NCBI GenBank assembly: GCA_035048485.1 | Contig: CM068589.1 | Location: 3,226,501 to 3,290,500 of the forward strand | Length of the DNA: 64,000 bases | Reading direction: 5' to 3' | Origin: Pteria penguin | Taxonomy: Eukaryota > Mollusca > Bivalvia > Pterioida > Pteriidae | Shown: in pieces, positions 45,960 through 56,228 of the stretch | Layout of the letters: each line of letters starts with the position of its first letter | How positions within the stretch are numbered: the stretch's first letter is position 1 | Made by a program: the position numbers and the translations under genes | Notes under the pieces: generated by a model | The model's database searches: none | Told to the model about the DNA's origin: nothing | The model's input: only the letters and a program-made list of their open reading frames with translations

Positions 45960-47095
45960 TCAGTCTTGCTCCACAATGACGAACGTAGAGATTTCCATAC
46001 CATACCCCCAATTGATCTAGATCCTCTGCTGTCAAAGTGTATCTTGTCAATTCGTCGAAAAGTATGGGGCGAATATGAACCGAGCTACATTTGGGGTATC
46101 ATTGGATCTATCCAGAGATATCTTAGGAGACATCGATACGAAACTCTCATATTAAGAAGGCTTGCATTCATCCAAACACAGGAAACGATGAAAAGTCAGC
46201 AAAAATTCTTAAAAATAAAAGATGGGAAAAGGAAATCGTCTTCGGGCAGCTGATGCGATCGCTGATAGTGAGATAGATAAATTGTATGAGGTCGGTCAGC
46301 TGGGAGCGCACAATCCGACAGCACTAATAAATACACTCTGAATAAATGACACAATCCACTTCGGGATAAGAGGTGGGCTGAAAAGCACCGTGACCTTTGT
46401 CTTGGAGATTTCAAGTTGTGTTACGACGACGAACTTCAATTAGAATATATCGCATTTAATGAAAGACAAACCAAGAAAAAGACCGGTATTGATATCAATA
46501 ATATAAGAGACAAACCGCCGAGAATATAAGCGACCGATAACAACAGGTGTCGTGTTAAAACATTTAAAACATATCGAGAAAAGGCCACAGCAAATGAAAA
46601 GCCAAAATTATCCTCTTTACATTTCTGCCATCACTTATAATATAAATCCGGGAGAACATGAACAATGGTTTCTTAGCCTATCCATGGGGAAATATAAGCT
46701 ATATAAAATAATGCAAAAATGGTGGAAGCTGCCGGTTTAAACCAGAAAAACGTTTGACAAACACTAGCGCTAGGAAGTATCTATGTCAAAAACTTCTAGA
46801 CAATAATATACTGGACACTCGGGCAGTACATGTCAATAGGCACAAAAATCCTGCTTCATTAAACAACTACAGGGCCCTCAACGATCATCAGCAACACACT
46901 TTGTCATCTCTATTATCTAGGTCATCGCCATTGAATGCAAAAAGTTCTTCAAAAGTTCTTACTTCGTCAGCTTCACGTTCCTCGTCGTCAGTCTCGGGCA
47001 GTACATATGAATTTTCCCAAAGAATATTAGAAATCCAATACACAATATCTTCCATAACACATCAATTCACAGAGGCAGTTTCAATATCGTCATAA
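45960..47095 (+). pseudogene. Crypton-type tyrosine recombinase (DUF3504-like), frameshifted
   Basis: In order: IPPIDLDPLLSKCILSIRRK and IQRYLRRHRYETLI (N-terminal core-binding region), RAADAIADSEIDKLYEVGQL after a frameshift near 46220, then the catalytic region. The latter includes LYISAITYNINPGEHEQWFL, LTNTSARKYLCQKLLDNNIL and VHVNRHKNPASLNNYRALND. The Arg of TSARK, the His of RHK (usually GHK) and the Tyr of NNY correspond to catalytic positions of tyrosine recombinases. Frame changes at about 46220, 46375 and 46740 and a stop in NTL, stop, IND inactivate it. Copy 1 lacks it at the equivalent place, so it entered copy 4 after the duplication. Confidence 0.85.
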
Positions 47096-48181
47096 ATTAT
47101 CACAATGAATACAAGCGTAAAATATCTCAAGTTAGCGATGAAGAAGAATGATCACTGTGTAACACGTCTTAACATGCGGTGTGTATCTGCATGTTCAAAT
47201 AAGTGTGCGTTATGTACGTTTGTCAGCGGAATATTCTTATTTTTTGTTTGTTTGTGCAACATGACCAAAATTATATAGAAATACTCTCTGAATTCTTTCT
47301 TAATAACCTAACTGTTACGGAAAATCTGTATGCTGTTTATATTTGTCAATAAAAGGTAACTTGAATAAGGACTTCTGTTTCTTGCGTAAGGTATTGGGCA
47401 GAATTTGTCTGTATTTATTGAAGTTGTCTTTCTTTGCCGACAAATTATAAACAGTGAAAAGGGGGATATGTGAGAAAAAGGATGAAAACACCATGTTCCG
47501 GGGGGGGGGGGATGAAGATGGATATCAATAGGCATGGGCACTCGGATTGAGATTTCTTTGTCCCTCCCGGAACATGGTGTTAGATCCTATTAATCTTATC
47601 ACATTGACTGAATGGTGATTAAGTCGATACAACCGTTACTGTGTAATTGAACATTTTCATCCATTTCCTTGTGTATTTTTTCAATTTTTCACAGCTTTCC
47701 ATAGTGTATATTCTATGGTGTAATTCCCCATTCTTTTCACAAAAAATGTATATAGAAAAGACAGATCTTTTTGTTATATGATATCTTAACGACAAAATCG
47801 CTGCAAATAAATACATATTAATAGGCGTCAGAGATGACAATTATCGTGATATCCGATTAAAACGTGTCTGTATGCAGCAGAACGTTGTATCAACTATTCC
47901 TATTGTGATTCAATACGTCTGGTACATGCGGACGTACTTAAGCTCTGCGTCATTGTCTCTATTGCACAATTAAGGGAAAAATAAATCAAAATCGGAAACG
48001 CTGAACCAAAAACTTGTATTGCAGCACAATTTCCGTGTTAGTATTATTTATTGAAAGCAGAGAACATTTTATCATGAGAAGAAAATGTTGGGTTTCGAAT
48101 TACATCACTACGCACATGTCTGTGGAATTTATTTGATTTGTATTTTGATAAAGTATTCTCCTGTTTTCTCGTGTCCAACAG
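47096..48181. other. Spacer, then duplicated sequence upstream of exon X
   Basis: From about 47585 the sequence matches copy 1 (11.17 to 10.64 kb inverted). A G run lies at 47502-47511. GGAACATGGTGTT, its inverse and AACACCATGTTCC flank that run at 47480-47585, forming an inverted repeat. No exon is recognised. Confidence 0.5.
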
Positions 48182-48310
48182 ATGAATCGTCATGGATGAA
48201 GAGAAGTTCTCTACATAATTGCACGGCCCCGTTAACGTATCATTGCGGATTAACATATCATGGAATAGTGGAGGAGTTTTGTTTCACACAACGTGCAAGA
48301 AAAGCAAATT
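48182..48310 (+). CDS. TMC copy 4, exon X
   Basis: A 129-base exon ending at a GTAAGAG donor in phase 1. It reads ESSWMKRSSLHNC, TAPLTYHC, GIVEEFC and RARKAN. Only a few residues differ from copy 1, all in the last third. The acceptor is probably GTGTCCAACAG; a longer exon starting further upstream would add YSPVFSCPTD. Near identity over 3 cysteines in two separate copies supports it as real coding sequence. Confidence 0.75.
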
Positions 48311-48405
48311 GTAAGAGTTGTTTTCCCTATGAATTTGATTAAGAGGGGTTGAGATTGTCACGATTTATTTTATGTGATTTGATAATCATACCTATGAAAT
48401 TATAT

Positions 48406-51105
48406 ATATATATATATATTTTTTTTTTCCATACTTTATTTTCATTCAGTCACATCACAAAAACATCACAGATTAATATAAACATTGTAAGTATAAGTGT
48501 ATACAACACTACTATTTGGCATGTATCATATATTTTACATTAATAAGCTGTATTTTGATAGTGTTTTTATAGTGTAATAAAATTTAATCGAAAGAACTAG
48601 GAGATTTCATACAGGCATTCATATTAGTAGTTCAAAAAGTACATTGAAAAATCATAGTTTTTAAATAATTCTGATAATGAGTATAGAAAAAGTATCCTGA
48701 TCACTCAAGATTAAAAATGTTTGTCCACACACTCCACTCCTTTTCAAAGGAAGGAAGATTGCTATTATTTACTGCTAGCATTTTTTCACTAATGATATAG
48801 TTTTTTAATTCTATTCTGAAAGCATTTATATTCAAAACTCTTTCTTGCATTTTGCATTTAAAAATATAAAATCTTGCAATCAGTAATATAAAATTTTTTG
48901 GAAGTTCTATTGAATTTGAAGTTTTACCAAATATTGCTGTTTTCATGTTTATATCTAAAAGAACATTTGTATTATCATAAATGTATTTGGTAATATTTTC
49001 CCAGAAATCTTGAACTATTGGACAAAAATAAAAAATATGAATTATACTCTCAGGTGCAGCTTTGCAAAAATAGCAAGTTTCATTTTCAGTAATTCCTAAT
49101 TTCTTCATGTATGTATTTGTGCCTAGGATTCTATGATTAATTCTGAATTGAAACCATTGTAATTTTGTTGAAGCACAAATTTTGAAAGGGTTATTATATA
49201 TAAAATTCCAATCTATATCATTAAGGAGTATAATATCATTCCATTTTTTTCATACTACCTGGACTAGATATATTTTCAGAAACACTTAAAAGTGAGTAAT
49301 AATATTTACAACCACTCTCGTTATTATAAAAAAGTTTAATTATAGGAGGCAAGGACAGATTATTCAAGATACATTCATTATTGTCAATAATAGTTTTGTA
49401 CTTTATACAATATGCTTCAATACTATGTTTTATATTGTAGTATTCAATAAAATTAGTTCTCAAGTTGAACTTTCCCTTCAATTCATTTTGACTCAAGATT
49501 TCAAAATTATTATTCATAATATCTCTGATCGTATAAATATTTGCTCTAAACCAATTCCCAAAGAAAAATGGTTTATCTGCTATACATAAATCAGTATTAT
49601 TCCAGATACGAGTGTTTATGATTTCATCTAGAGAATTTATTTTCACTTTTTTCAACATAGTTTTCCATGCATTGAGTGTATCCACCCAAAACGTATTGTC
49701 TGTATTCTGTATTAGTATATCTAAGTAATTGTCCCCCCTGTTAACCAAATTGTGAATTGTACAGACTGTACTTTCAAAAAGATGAACGCATTCCGCATTT
49801 TTTGATAAGAGCTTTTTTATCCATGTTAGTTTTATAGCCATAATATGTTTTTGTATATCTATCATTTTTAAACCACCTTTGTTTTAATTTTGCACCATAA
49901 CATCTCTCTTGATTTTACCAGGTTTTCCATCCCAAACAAAATTATAAAACATCTTATTTATTTCCTTAAGTATGTGCATTGGGGTGTTAGGAAGAGATGA
50001 GAACAAATGATTCATTTTGGATAGAAATAATGATTTGATTAATGTGATTTTTCCTATAGGTGTAATGTTTCTGTGTCTCCATTTGCTCATTTCATTTTTA
50101 ATATATTCAATTTTGTCATCGTAATTTATCTTAACAATTGAATTAAGATCTATGGAAAATTTTATACCCAAAACATCAAAATCTTTTTGACTCCAGTCTA
50201 ACTTTAGTCGATGGTGGAATACTTCTTTACTGAACTTTTTATTACCTATCCAGATAGCTTTAGTCTTAGTGTCATTAAGTTTTAAACCAGAAAGAGAAGA
50301 AAAACCGTCCAAGATGTACATAGTGGCATTAAACGACTCAGTTGTGCCATCCAGCATTAAGCTGGTATCATCAGCGAATTGAGATATTAAGTACTCTGTA
50401 TTCTTGATATTTATCCCTTTGATATTCTGATAACTTTTAATCATTAAAGCAAGTATTTCTGCACACAGTATAAAGATGTAAGACGAAATGGGATCACCCT
50501 GTCTACAGCCACGACCAATTTTAAAGAATTTAGATAAAAAACCACATTGAGTTATTGCCGTATATATGTTGGTATTAAAAAGATTTATCCACCTTTTTAT
50601 TTGGTGTTCAAATTTAAAAAAAATCTAAGACTTCATTAATAAATGTCCATGATATAGAGTCGTATGTTTTTTCAAAATCCAATAACAAAATTAGTCCTGG
50701 CATATTCTTTATCTGAGTATAATTAATTATGTCATAAATTATCCGTGTGTTTTCTCCAATAAATCTGTCCTTAATAAATCCAGTTTGACTTGGAGAAATT
50801 ATTTCATTTAATACATTTTTAAGCCTGTCTGCTATACATGAGGATCCTATTTTATATATAACGTTTAACAAAGTTATAGGTCGCCAGTTTTTTAAATAAA
50901 GTTTTGATTTATTTCCTTTAGGAATGCATATTATTATTCCTTCTCTCTGAGTTTGTGAAAGCTGATTTGAATGAAACCCATGGTTTAATGATCTCAATAT
51001 AAAGTCATCGAAGTCTTTAACAAAGAACTTAAAAAACTCTACAGTATATCCATCTGATCCCGGACTCTTATTATTCTTCATCTTTTTTAGAGCGTAGTGT
51101 ATTTC
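48406..51105 (-). pseudogene. L1/Tx1-like LINE, 5'-truncated, in the X-Y intron of TMC copy 4
   Basis: It starts inside ORF2 (YEIHYALKKMKNNKSPGSDG), then YLKNWRPITLLNVIYK, TGFIKDRFIGENTRII, motif A LLLDFEKTYDSISW and motif C SQFADDTSLMLDG. Then come the C-terminal domain and CYFCKAAPESIIHIFYFCP, a CCHC-type zinc knuckle of the zf-RVT kind. The 3' end has AATAAA and a poly-A tract (poly-T on the plus strand, about 48411-48428). The endonuclease is missing, which is typical 5' truncation. Four or more frame breaks are present. The empty site is visible in copy 1 near 10.39 kb, so insertion followed the duplication. Confidence 0.9.
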
Positions 51106-52275
51106 ATATTTTGTAGTATGTTGACTATATACATAAGAGCTTACTTATAAAGCGAAATATTTACTTACACATGGATATAGTCGACTCTTTATATCTGCAC
51201 GCCTTAGTTTAATGACATATGAGATAATACTCTCTGAACTAAAAATATACTTCGGATTGTTGGGTACATGATGTCCGGGTAATTTCGTGGTGTATACAAA
51301 GCGACCCAAAAGACAAGAAAAAAATGTAGATTTTATGTCAAATCGTTTTAGATACAGATAATAATTCGAATTATGACGTCGCATTTGTGACTAAAACACA
51401 AAGTTAATTTGCGTTTATTTTAACTTCTTCTCCCTGCATATTATACTGGAATATTCTAGATTATAGTCTTTCATGTTGGAGGACTCGTGACATTCAGGTC
51501 AGAACAATTAAGTTCAATGATAAAATTATTAAAAATACCATTTAGATTTTGCTATGCCGTATTTAAGAACATATACTGGCGTTGTTGTCTGTTAATTATT
51601 ATGACTTTTTTTATTCACCGTTAGATTTTGTTTTATGCATATAATTCACATAATTTGTAAAGTGACACTTTCTTCTTTGAAGCTTGAATACATCTACGCG
51701 TGAATACAAATATAACATATTTATCATATGCTGGCAAGGGCGTTCGGTAAACCTTTTCAACGTAACTCTGATTATCTCTGCTTAATGAATGTCTCTAAGA
51801 CTCTAAGCCTTATAACAGAAAGTATCAATTCCCTCTCATGAAACAAATGTACAAGACAAAACATCAAATGATAATCAATGTTAAAGTCAACTTGATATTT
51901 CACACATATAGTGGTAAAACTCTATTTCTATGTTCCTCTGATGTTTATTTAGTTTGGGGTAGGGCTGCTATTATGGGATGTATCTCCCTCATGCATAGTT
52001 CTGTGACTGTTTCTTTCACACTTACTTTTAGGTTAGTTTCCTCTTTAATTTGTTATAACTTGGATTACCATAGTTTCGGCCCCTGAGCATCTCTGAGATG
52101 TAGTTGTCGACATACGCACCATTGTGTATATCTCGTCTTCTATTTATGAATTATGTCTCTTAGTATTAAAGGTTTACATAAACTTCTGATGAACAATATG
52201 AAATGAATGATATCTTTCATTACATGAATTCTTTTCTTGTCAAACATATGGGTAGATCGAATCTTTCATTTCAGA

Positions 52276-52413
52276 TTGCCCTATTTTTAATATCAACGAA
52301 GCATCTTACGTTGCATCGTGGAACTGCACATATAATATGCAGTGGAATGGTAGTATATGCAAAGACCAAGAAATTCCGAAAAAATCATACTTATCAAATG
52401 AACTGTACAAGTG
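52276..52413 (+). CDS. TMC copy 4, exon Y
   Basis: A 138-base exon, acceptor CTTTCATTTCAG, donor GTAAGTTA, phase 1 to 1. It reads CPIFNINEASYVASWNC, NMQWNGSIC and PKKSYLSNELYK. Same length and cysteine spacing as copy 1. Exon Y is the best-supported exon because four copies can be compared. Confidence 0.8.
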
Positions 52414-52480
52414 TAAGTTAACTTCATTTGTTAAAATGGAATACCATCAATATCTTGTGTCAGATAATCACTATAAAAGA

Positions 52481-53711
52481 AAAAAGAGGAGTTACTGGCT
52501 CAGTTATGTGGCAGAAGTCACCATAGAGCTATACAATATATGGATATAAATAATATACTAGAACATATATCACATTACAAAAATATTTGATTGTAGTGCA
52601 ATTACGATACCGACTTAGGACGGTCATTTAATTTGACAAAAGCCAAACAAATGGTGTGGTTAACCGATTTACGGGCCCACCTTCCCACTCACCGTAACAG
52701 CAGAACAATCAAAGGACGTACATTTAAAAATCTATAAATAATCCTCCATGTAAAGAACAAGGGTCAACAGGTATCGCATATTGAGAGGTCATAAAAATAT
52801 AAACACGTAAGGTATTGTAAAATACATAATGGTATAAAAATATATGCGACATCAACATGATAAACCGTGCTCTGCCAGTCTGAAAGCGAGCTAAGACCCT
52901 AGATCTGTAGGAGTCCCGACTAACAGTCAGAGGGGACGAGGTTCAGGACCATGTCTCCTCTGAAAGAGGTTTGGACAAGGCCCGTCATATAGTCCCCACC
53001 GCCCTGTTAGTCAGCGTGCAACGTTCAAGTAAAAGTCTGCATAAGGCTGTAGAGGGGCCAAATACAAGACCTATAGTCTTTTTGATGATCTCAATATCAT
53101 ATTGTCTATTTATAAGACGTTTGATTATTTTATTACATGATAAAATAACGTTATCGGAGCCTTTTACTTTCCTTAGTTTATATACGAGATCACCGTAAAA
53201 AAAGGGATGGGAAATTCCATTGGATACATACTGTTGAAAAGAAATATTTCCAAATTTAGATAGAAGTTCTGAATAAGATCTGAAGAATTTGCCGAATGTT
53301 TTTCTTAACTTGTGATATCTGTAACCCTGAGTTAAAAGTTTAGTAGTAATTTGTAAATTTCGTTTATGAAAGTCCAAAACATCGGTGCAGCCTCTGACAA
53401 ATCGAACTAATTGAGATATATAGATACCATATGATGGGAGTCGAGGAACATCGCCATCCAAGTAAGGGAAATTTACAATAGGAAATCCAAAATCCTCACG
53501 TTTATCATAAATATTCGTATATATTAGGTGGTTGATAATTTTGATGTTTAAATCTAAGAAAGGTGTAGATTTATCTCAAGTATTAGCTTTATTCAATGTG
53601 AGTTCTGGTGGATAAATTTCTGATATAAATTGTTCGAATTCAGGGTTGTCGATAACCAAAATATCATCCAGATATCTACAAGTATTATTGAATTTGTCAA
53701 TGAGGTCAAAA
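52481..53711 (-). pseudogene. Penelope-like family 1, 5'-truncated, in TMC copy 4 Y-Z intron
   Basis: Coding begins near motif C (CRYLDDILVID, about 53660-53690, catalytic Asp pair intact). It continues with the C-terminal region: GDVPRLPSYGIYISQL, TTKLLTQGYRYHKLRKTFGK and TIGLVFGPSTALCRLLLERC. A TGA at 53578-53576 corresponds exactly to that in the 30.4-kb element. The 3' non-coding end (52481-52980) matches 32020-32510. The empty site in copies 1 and 3 reads ATAATCA followed by the host GTTC sequence, so insertion is recent relative to duplication. Confidence 0.88.
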
Positions 53712-53860
53712 CTACTGTTCGTATATAAGTTTTCAAAAGCATTTATGATGCGATATTGGTTGATTGATAACGGCTGATAACAAAGACACTTTAAACTGGC
53801 GACCTTAGAGACAGGAAGAACTTTTAGTGTACTCGTCTGGTTTCTTTACAAACATCAAAC

Positions 53861-53938
53861 AAGTTTACTTTAAAGGACAAAATAATCCAGCGTCAATAAA
53901 TAATTAAAGAACATTTATGACACTCACAAACATGCCAT
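53861..53938 (+). pseudogene. Crypton tail in TMC copy 4
   Basis: It reads VYFKGQNNPASINN, stop, RTF, after which the frame shifts. The Tyr codon is TAA, as in copy 3. Same place and orientation as in the other copies. Confidence 0.62.
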
Positions 53939-54780
53939 ATCTTCTATCCGGTCTAAGAATACATCTCTTCAAACAAGAAATAACACAAATCCACAAATTC
54001 CCTTTCCGCCCCACAAAGAAATGTCAATGTCGCTTCTTTACCGAAATAATCAAGTACTGCAGCAAATTCATTCGGTTAGTAGAAGTAGGTCTGAAAACAC
54101 TATGGTGGGTCTTTTTGCTGGAAATAACATTCACAATTGCCAAATAGAGGCGAAAATGCGTAACAATTCCTCAACTGACGGAGATGGATGATGACCGACT
54201 TGGACTCGGAAGAATCACGTGTGACACTTGCTGTAATGTGAACGTTGTAGTGGTTATACAAAACAAAAACTTTCCGAATGATTTATATAAAATTATGAAA
54301 CATGTCCTTTGCTTTATAATATCTCGGTATTCTTTTTGCCTTTTCTTAAATACATTAGATGAAATACAATAATTATTAGAAATTTTCGCCACTGTGTGAA
54401 TTTTTCATCACTAGTAACTCTATGGCGCAGTAATTTTAATTATTGAAAAAAGAAAATAAAACGGTAATATATTTTTCTCTCTTGGCTGTACTCGTCCTTT
54501 ATCTTTCTAGTTCATACGCTAGGTTTGTATTTTTAAAAATACGATCTCTTAAGGAAAATTTCTTTAAACACTCAATATTAAAATTTTTAAGATTTTCTAT
54601 GAGTGTTTGAAATAAAGTAAAAAGAAAATTTAAGGTGAGAAATGTAATGCAACAGTCAACAGTCAATCCCTTTGGGATGTTGAAATCTAATCCTCGGTGT
54701 TCAATATAAAAATGCATGTAAAATATATATGACATAATCCATAATGTATACTAATGACGGATTCTTATATTCCCACTCAG

Positions 54781-54896
54781 CTGGACCTGACATCAATACA
54801 TATATTGATAAGGATCTCACTTCTAATGAGTATTGCAATAATTTTTGTAGATCCAGTTTGTTTTCTCAGACAAAAGCTTCCGATGGCTATTACAAT
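54781..54896 (+). CDS. TMC copy 4, exon Z (5' boundary uncertain)
   Basis: It follows a TTCCCACTCAG acceptor and ends at a GTAAGTTT donor. The frame consistent with exon W (exit phase 2) reads IAIIFVDPVCFLRQKLPMAI. Entry phase from this acceptor would be 0, while exon Y exits in phase 1, so either a small exon is missing between Y and Z or the real acceptor differs. The alternative frame (EYCNNFC) is open too but breaks phase with W and contains a stop in copy 1. Confidence 0.5.
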
Positions 54897-55339
54897 GTAA
54901 GTTTGTTACTTTACAATGTTGTAGCGTGGCAGAAAATATGAAATGGTAAATGAAATAATGAAAATTCTTAACAAAACTACATAGTGTATTTGATTTTTGA
55001 CCAAAAGAAACAAAAATAAGGTTAAACTTGAAAAAGATTTTTTTTTTGGTCACACTGGCAAATCATGACCATAATACAAAAAGCCATATAGAAATGCATG
55101 CATGTAGTCACAAGATAATTTAAAGAAAGAAAGTAAAGTCTATGAAATATTCAACTGAATCCATCCAAGTAAAGAGTAAAAGTATTCAATGTTGCAAGAG
55201 ATGTATAACAGCAAACAGCAAACAATTTGCCGAAAAAAAAAAAGATGAAGACAATAGTGTTTTCTTATGAACGCCTATCATCCCTCTGACATATTATCAA
55301 TTCAACTACACATTATCATTTGGTTTGAAATATTTCTAG

Positions 55340-55383
55340 AACTCCTGAATATTTGGACGAAGACATGGACACGACATCCTTCG
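55340..55383 (+). CDS. TMC copy 4, exon W: acidic stalk
   Basis: 44 bases, acceptor ATTTCTAG, donor GTAATATT, phase 2 in and 1 out; encodes TPEYLDEDMDTTSF. Acidic and Thr-rich, consistent with an extracellular stalk before the membrane helix. Same length and splice signals as copy 1. Confidence 0.7.
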
Positions 55384-55630
55384 GTAATATTTACTATACA
55401 TAATCTTTTGTACAGATTTAATGTGTTCAGAAGTATTGATTCTTATTGTTTCTCTAATCATTAGTTTTAAATGTGATAGCAATTATATTGAAAATAATGT
55501 AACATGTTGATGTAAGATATTTTAACTTCATGTATATATCCATGACCATTTCCGATTTCTGCGGATAAAACTCATGTTTATTTCTGGTTCATTACTCCAG
55601 GGTTTTGCATATTTTATTCACTGAACATAA

Positions 55631-55907
55631 AGCCGGTGTGGCCCAATGGATAAAGTGCTCGGCTCGTGATTGAGAGGTCCCGGGTTCGACTCCCTCCCTG
55701 GGCGCACCGGTGTTCTCTCTTCCGGATGAGACAGTAAAAACCGAGGTGCCATGTCACGGTATGTGTGGCACGTAAAAGATCTCTCACTGCTTCGGGTAGG
55801 ACCATTGCAAAAGTCTACATTTATATGCCATGCATCAGTGAGATGCTGTCACCATAAACGTGAAATATACGTGGAGTGACGTAAAACAATATTCAATCGA
55901 TCAATTT
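55631..55907 (+). mobile_element. tRNA-derived SINE with target duplication
   Basis: The head resembles a tRNA: A box TGGCCCAATGG (55639-55649) and B box GGTTCGACTCC (55683-55693). The body and a CAATATTCAATCGATCAA tail follow. The flanks carry the 11-base duplication ACTGAACATAA (55620-55630 and 55908-55918). It lies in the W-TMa intron of copy 4. The copy 1 intron is about 250 bases and lacks it, which accounts for the size difference. Confidence 0.92.
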
Positions 55908-55947
55908 ACTGAACATAACTCTGAAATTGGATGTCATTCCTTTACAG

Positions 55948-55986
55948 AAGTAACAGAAGAAATCATTATCATCATATCTGCTGTTG
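55948..55986 (+). CDS. TMC copy 4, exon TMa
   Basis: 39 bases, acceptor CCTTTACAG, donor GTATGA, phase 1 to 1. With the preceding G it reads EVTEEIIIIISAV, the start of the membrane helix. Same length and donor as copy 1. Confidence 0.72.
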
Positions 55987-56087
55987 GTATGAAATATTTA
56001 TATAAATCTCTCTTTCAGTGACTAAAATTATTTTATTTGGTTGATATGTTCTTTCATTTTCATTATAACCGCGGTACTTTTGTTTCA

Positions 56088-56228
56088 AAGAAAAAAGAGG
56101 AGTTACCGGCTCAGTTATGTGACAGAAGTCACCATGGAGCTATACAATACATGAATATAAATAATATAATAGAACATTTAACACATTACAAAAATATTTG
56201 ATTGTAGTGCAATTACGATACCGATTGG
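56088..56228 (-). repeat. Penelope family-1 3' end, solo fragment
   Basis: It matches the extreme 3' end at 52481-52620 (GAGGAGTTACCGGCTCAG, GAAGTCACCATGGAGC). Only about 140 bases are present, in the TMa-TMb intron of copy 4. Confidence 0.8.

Noticed and set aside
52971..53198. 75-codon plus-strand frame, also at 31793-32020 on the minus strand
   Set aside because: This is the antisense shadow of the Penelope family-1 C-terminal coding region; conservation reflects the sense strand.
54781..54896. Alternative frame of exon Z reading EYCNNFCRSS with two cysteines
   Set aside because: Attractive because of the cysteines, but it does not fit the phase of exon W, meets a stop in copy 1 and shows fewer synonymous changes than the other frame.
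55631..55710. Possible tRNA gene
   Set aside because: A and B boxes are present, but the sequence does not fold into a full cloverleaf, continues into a longer body, and is flanked by a target duplication; it is a SINE head.
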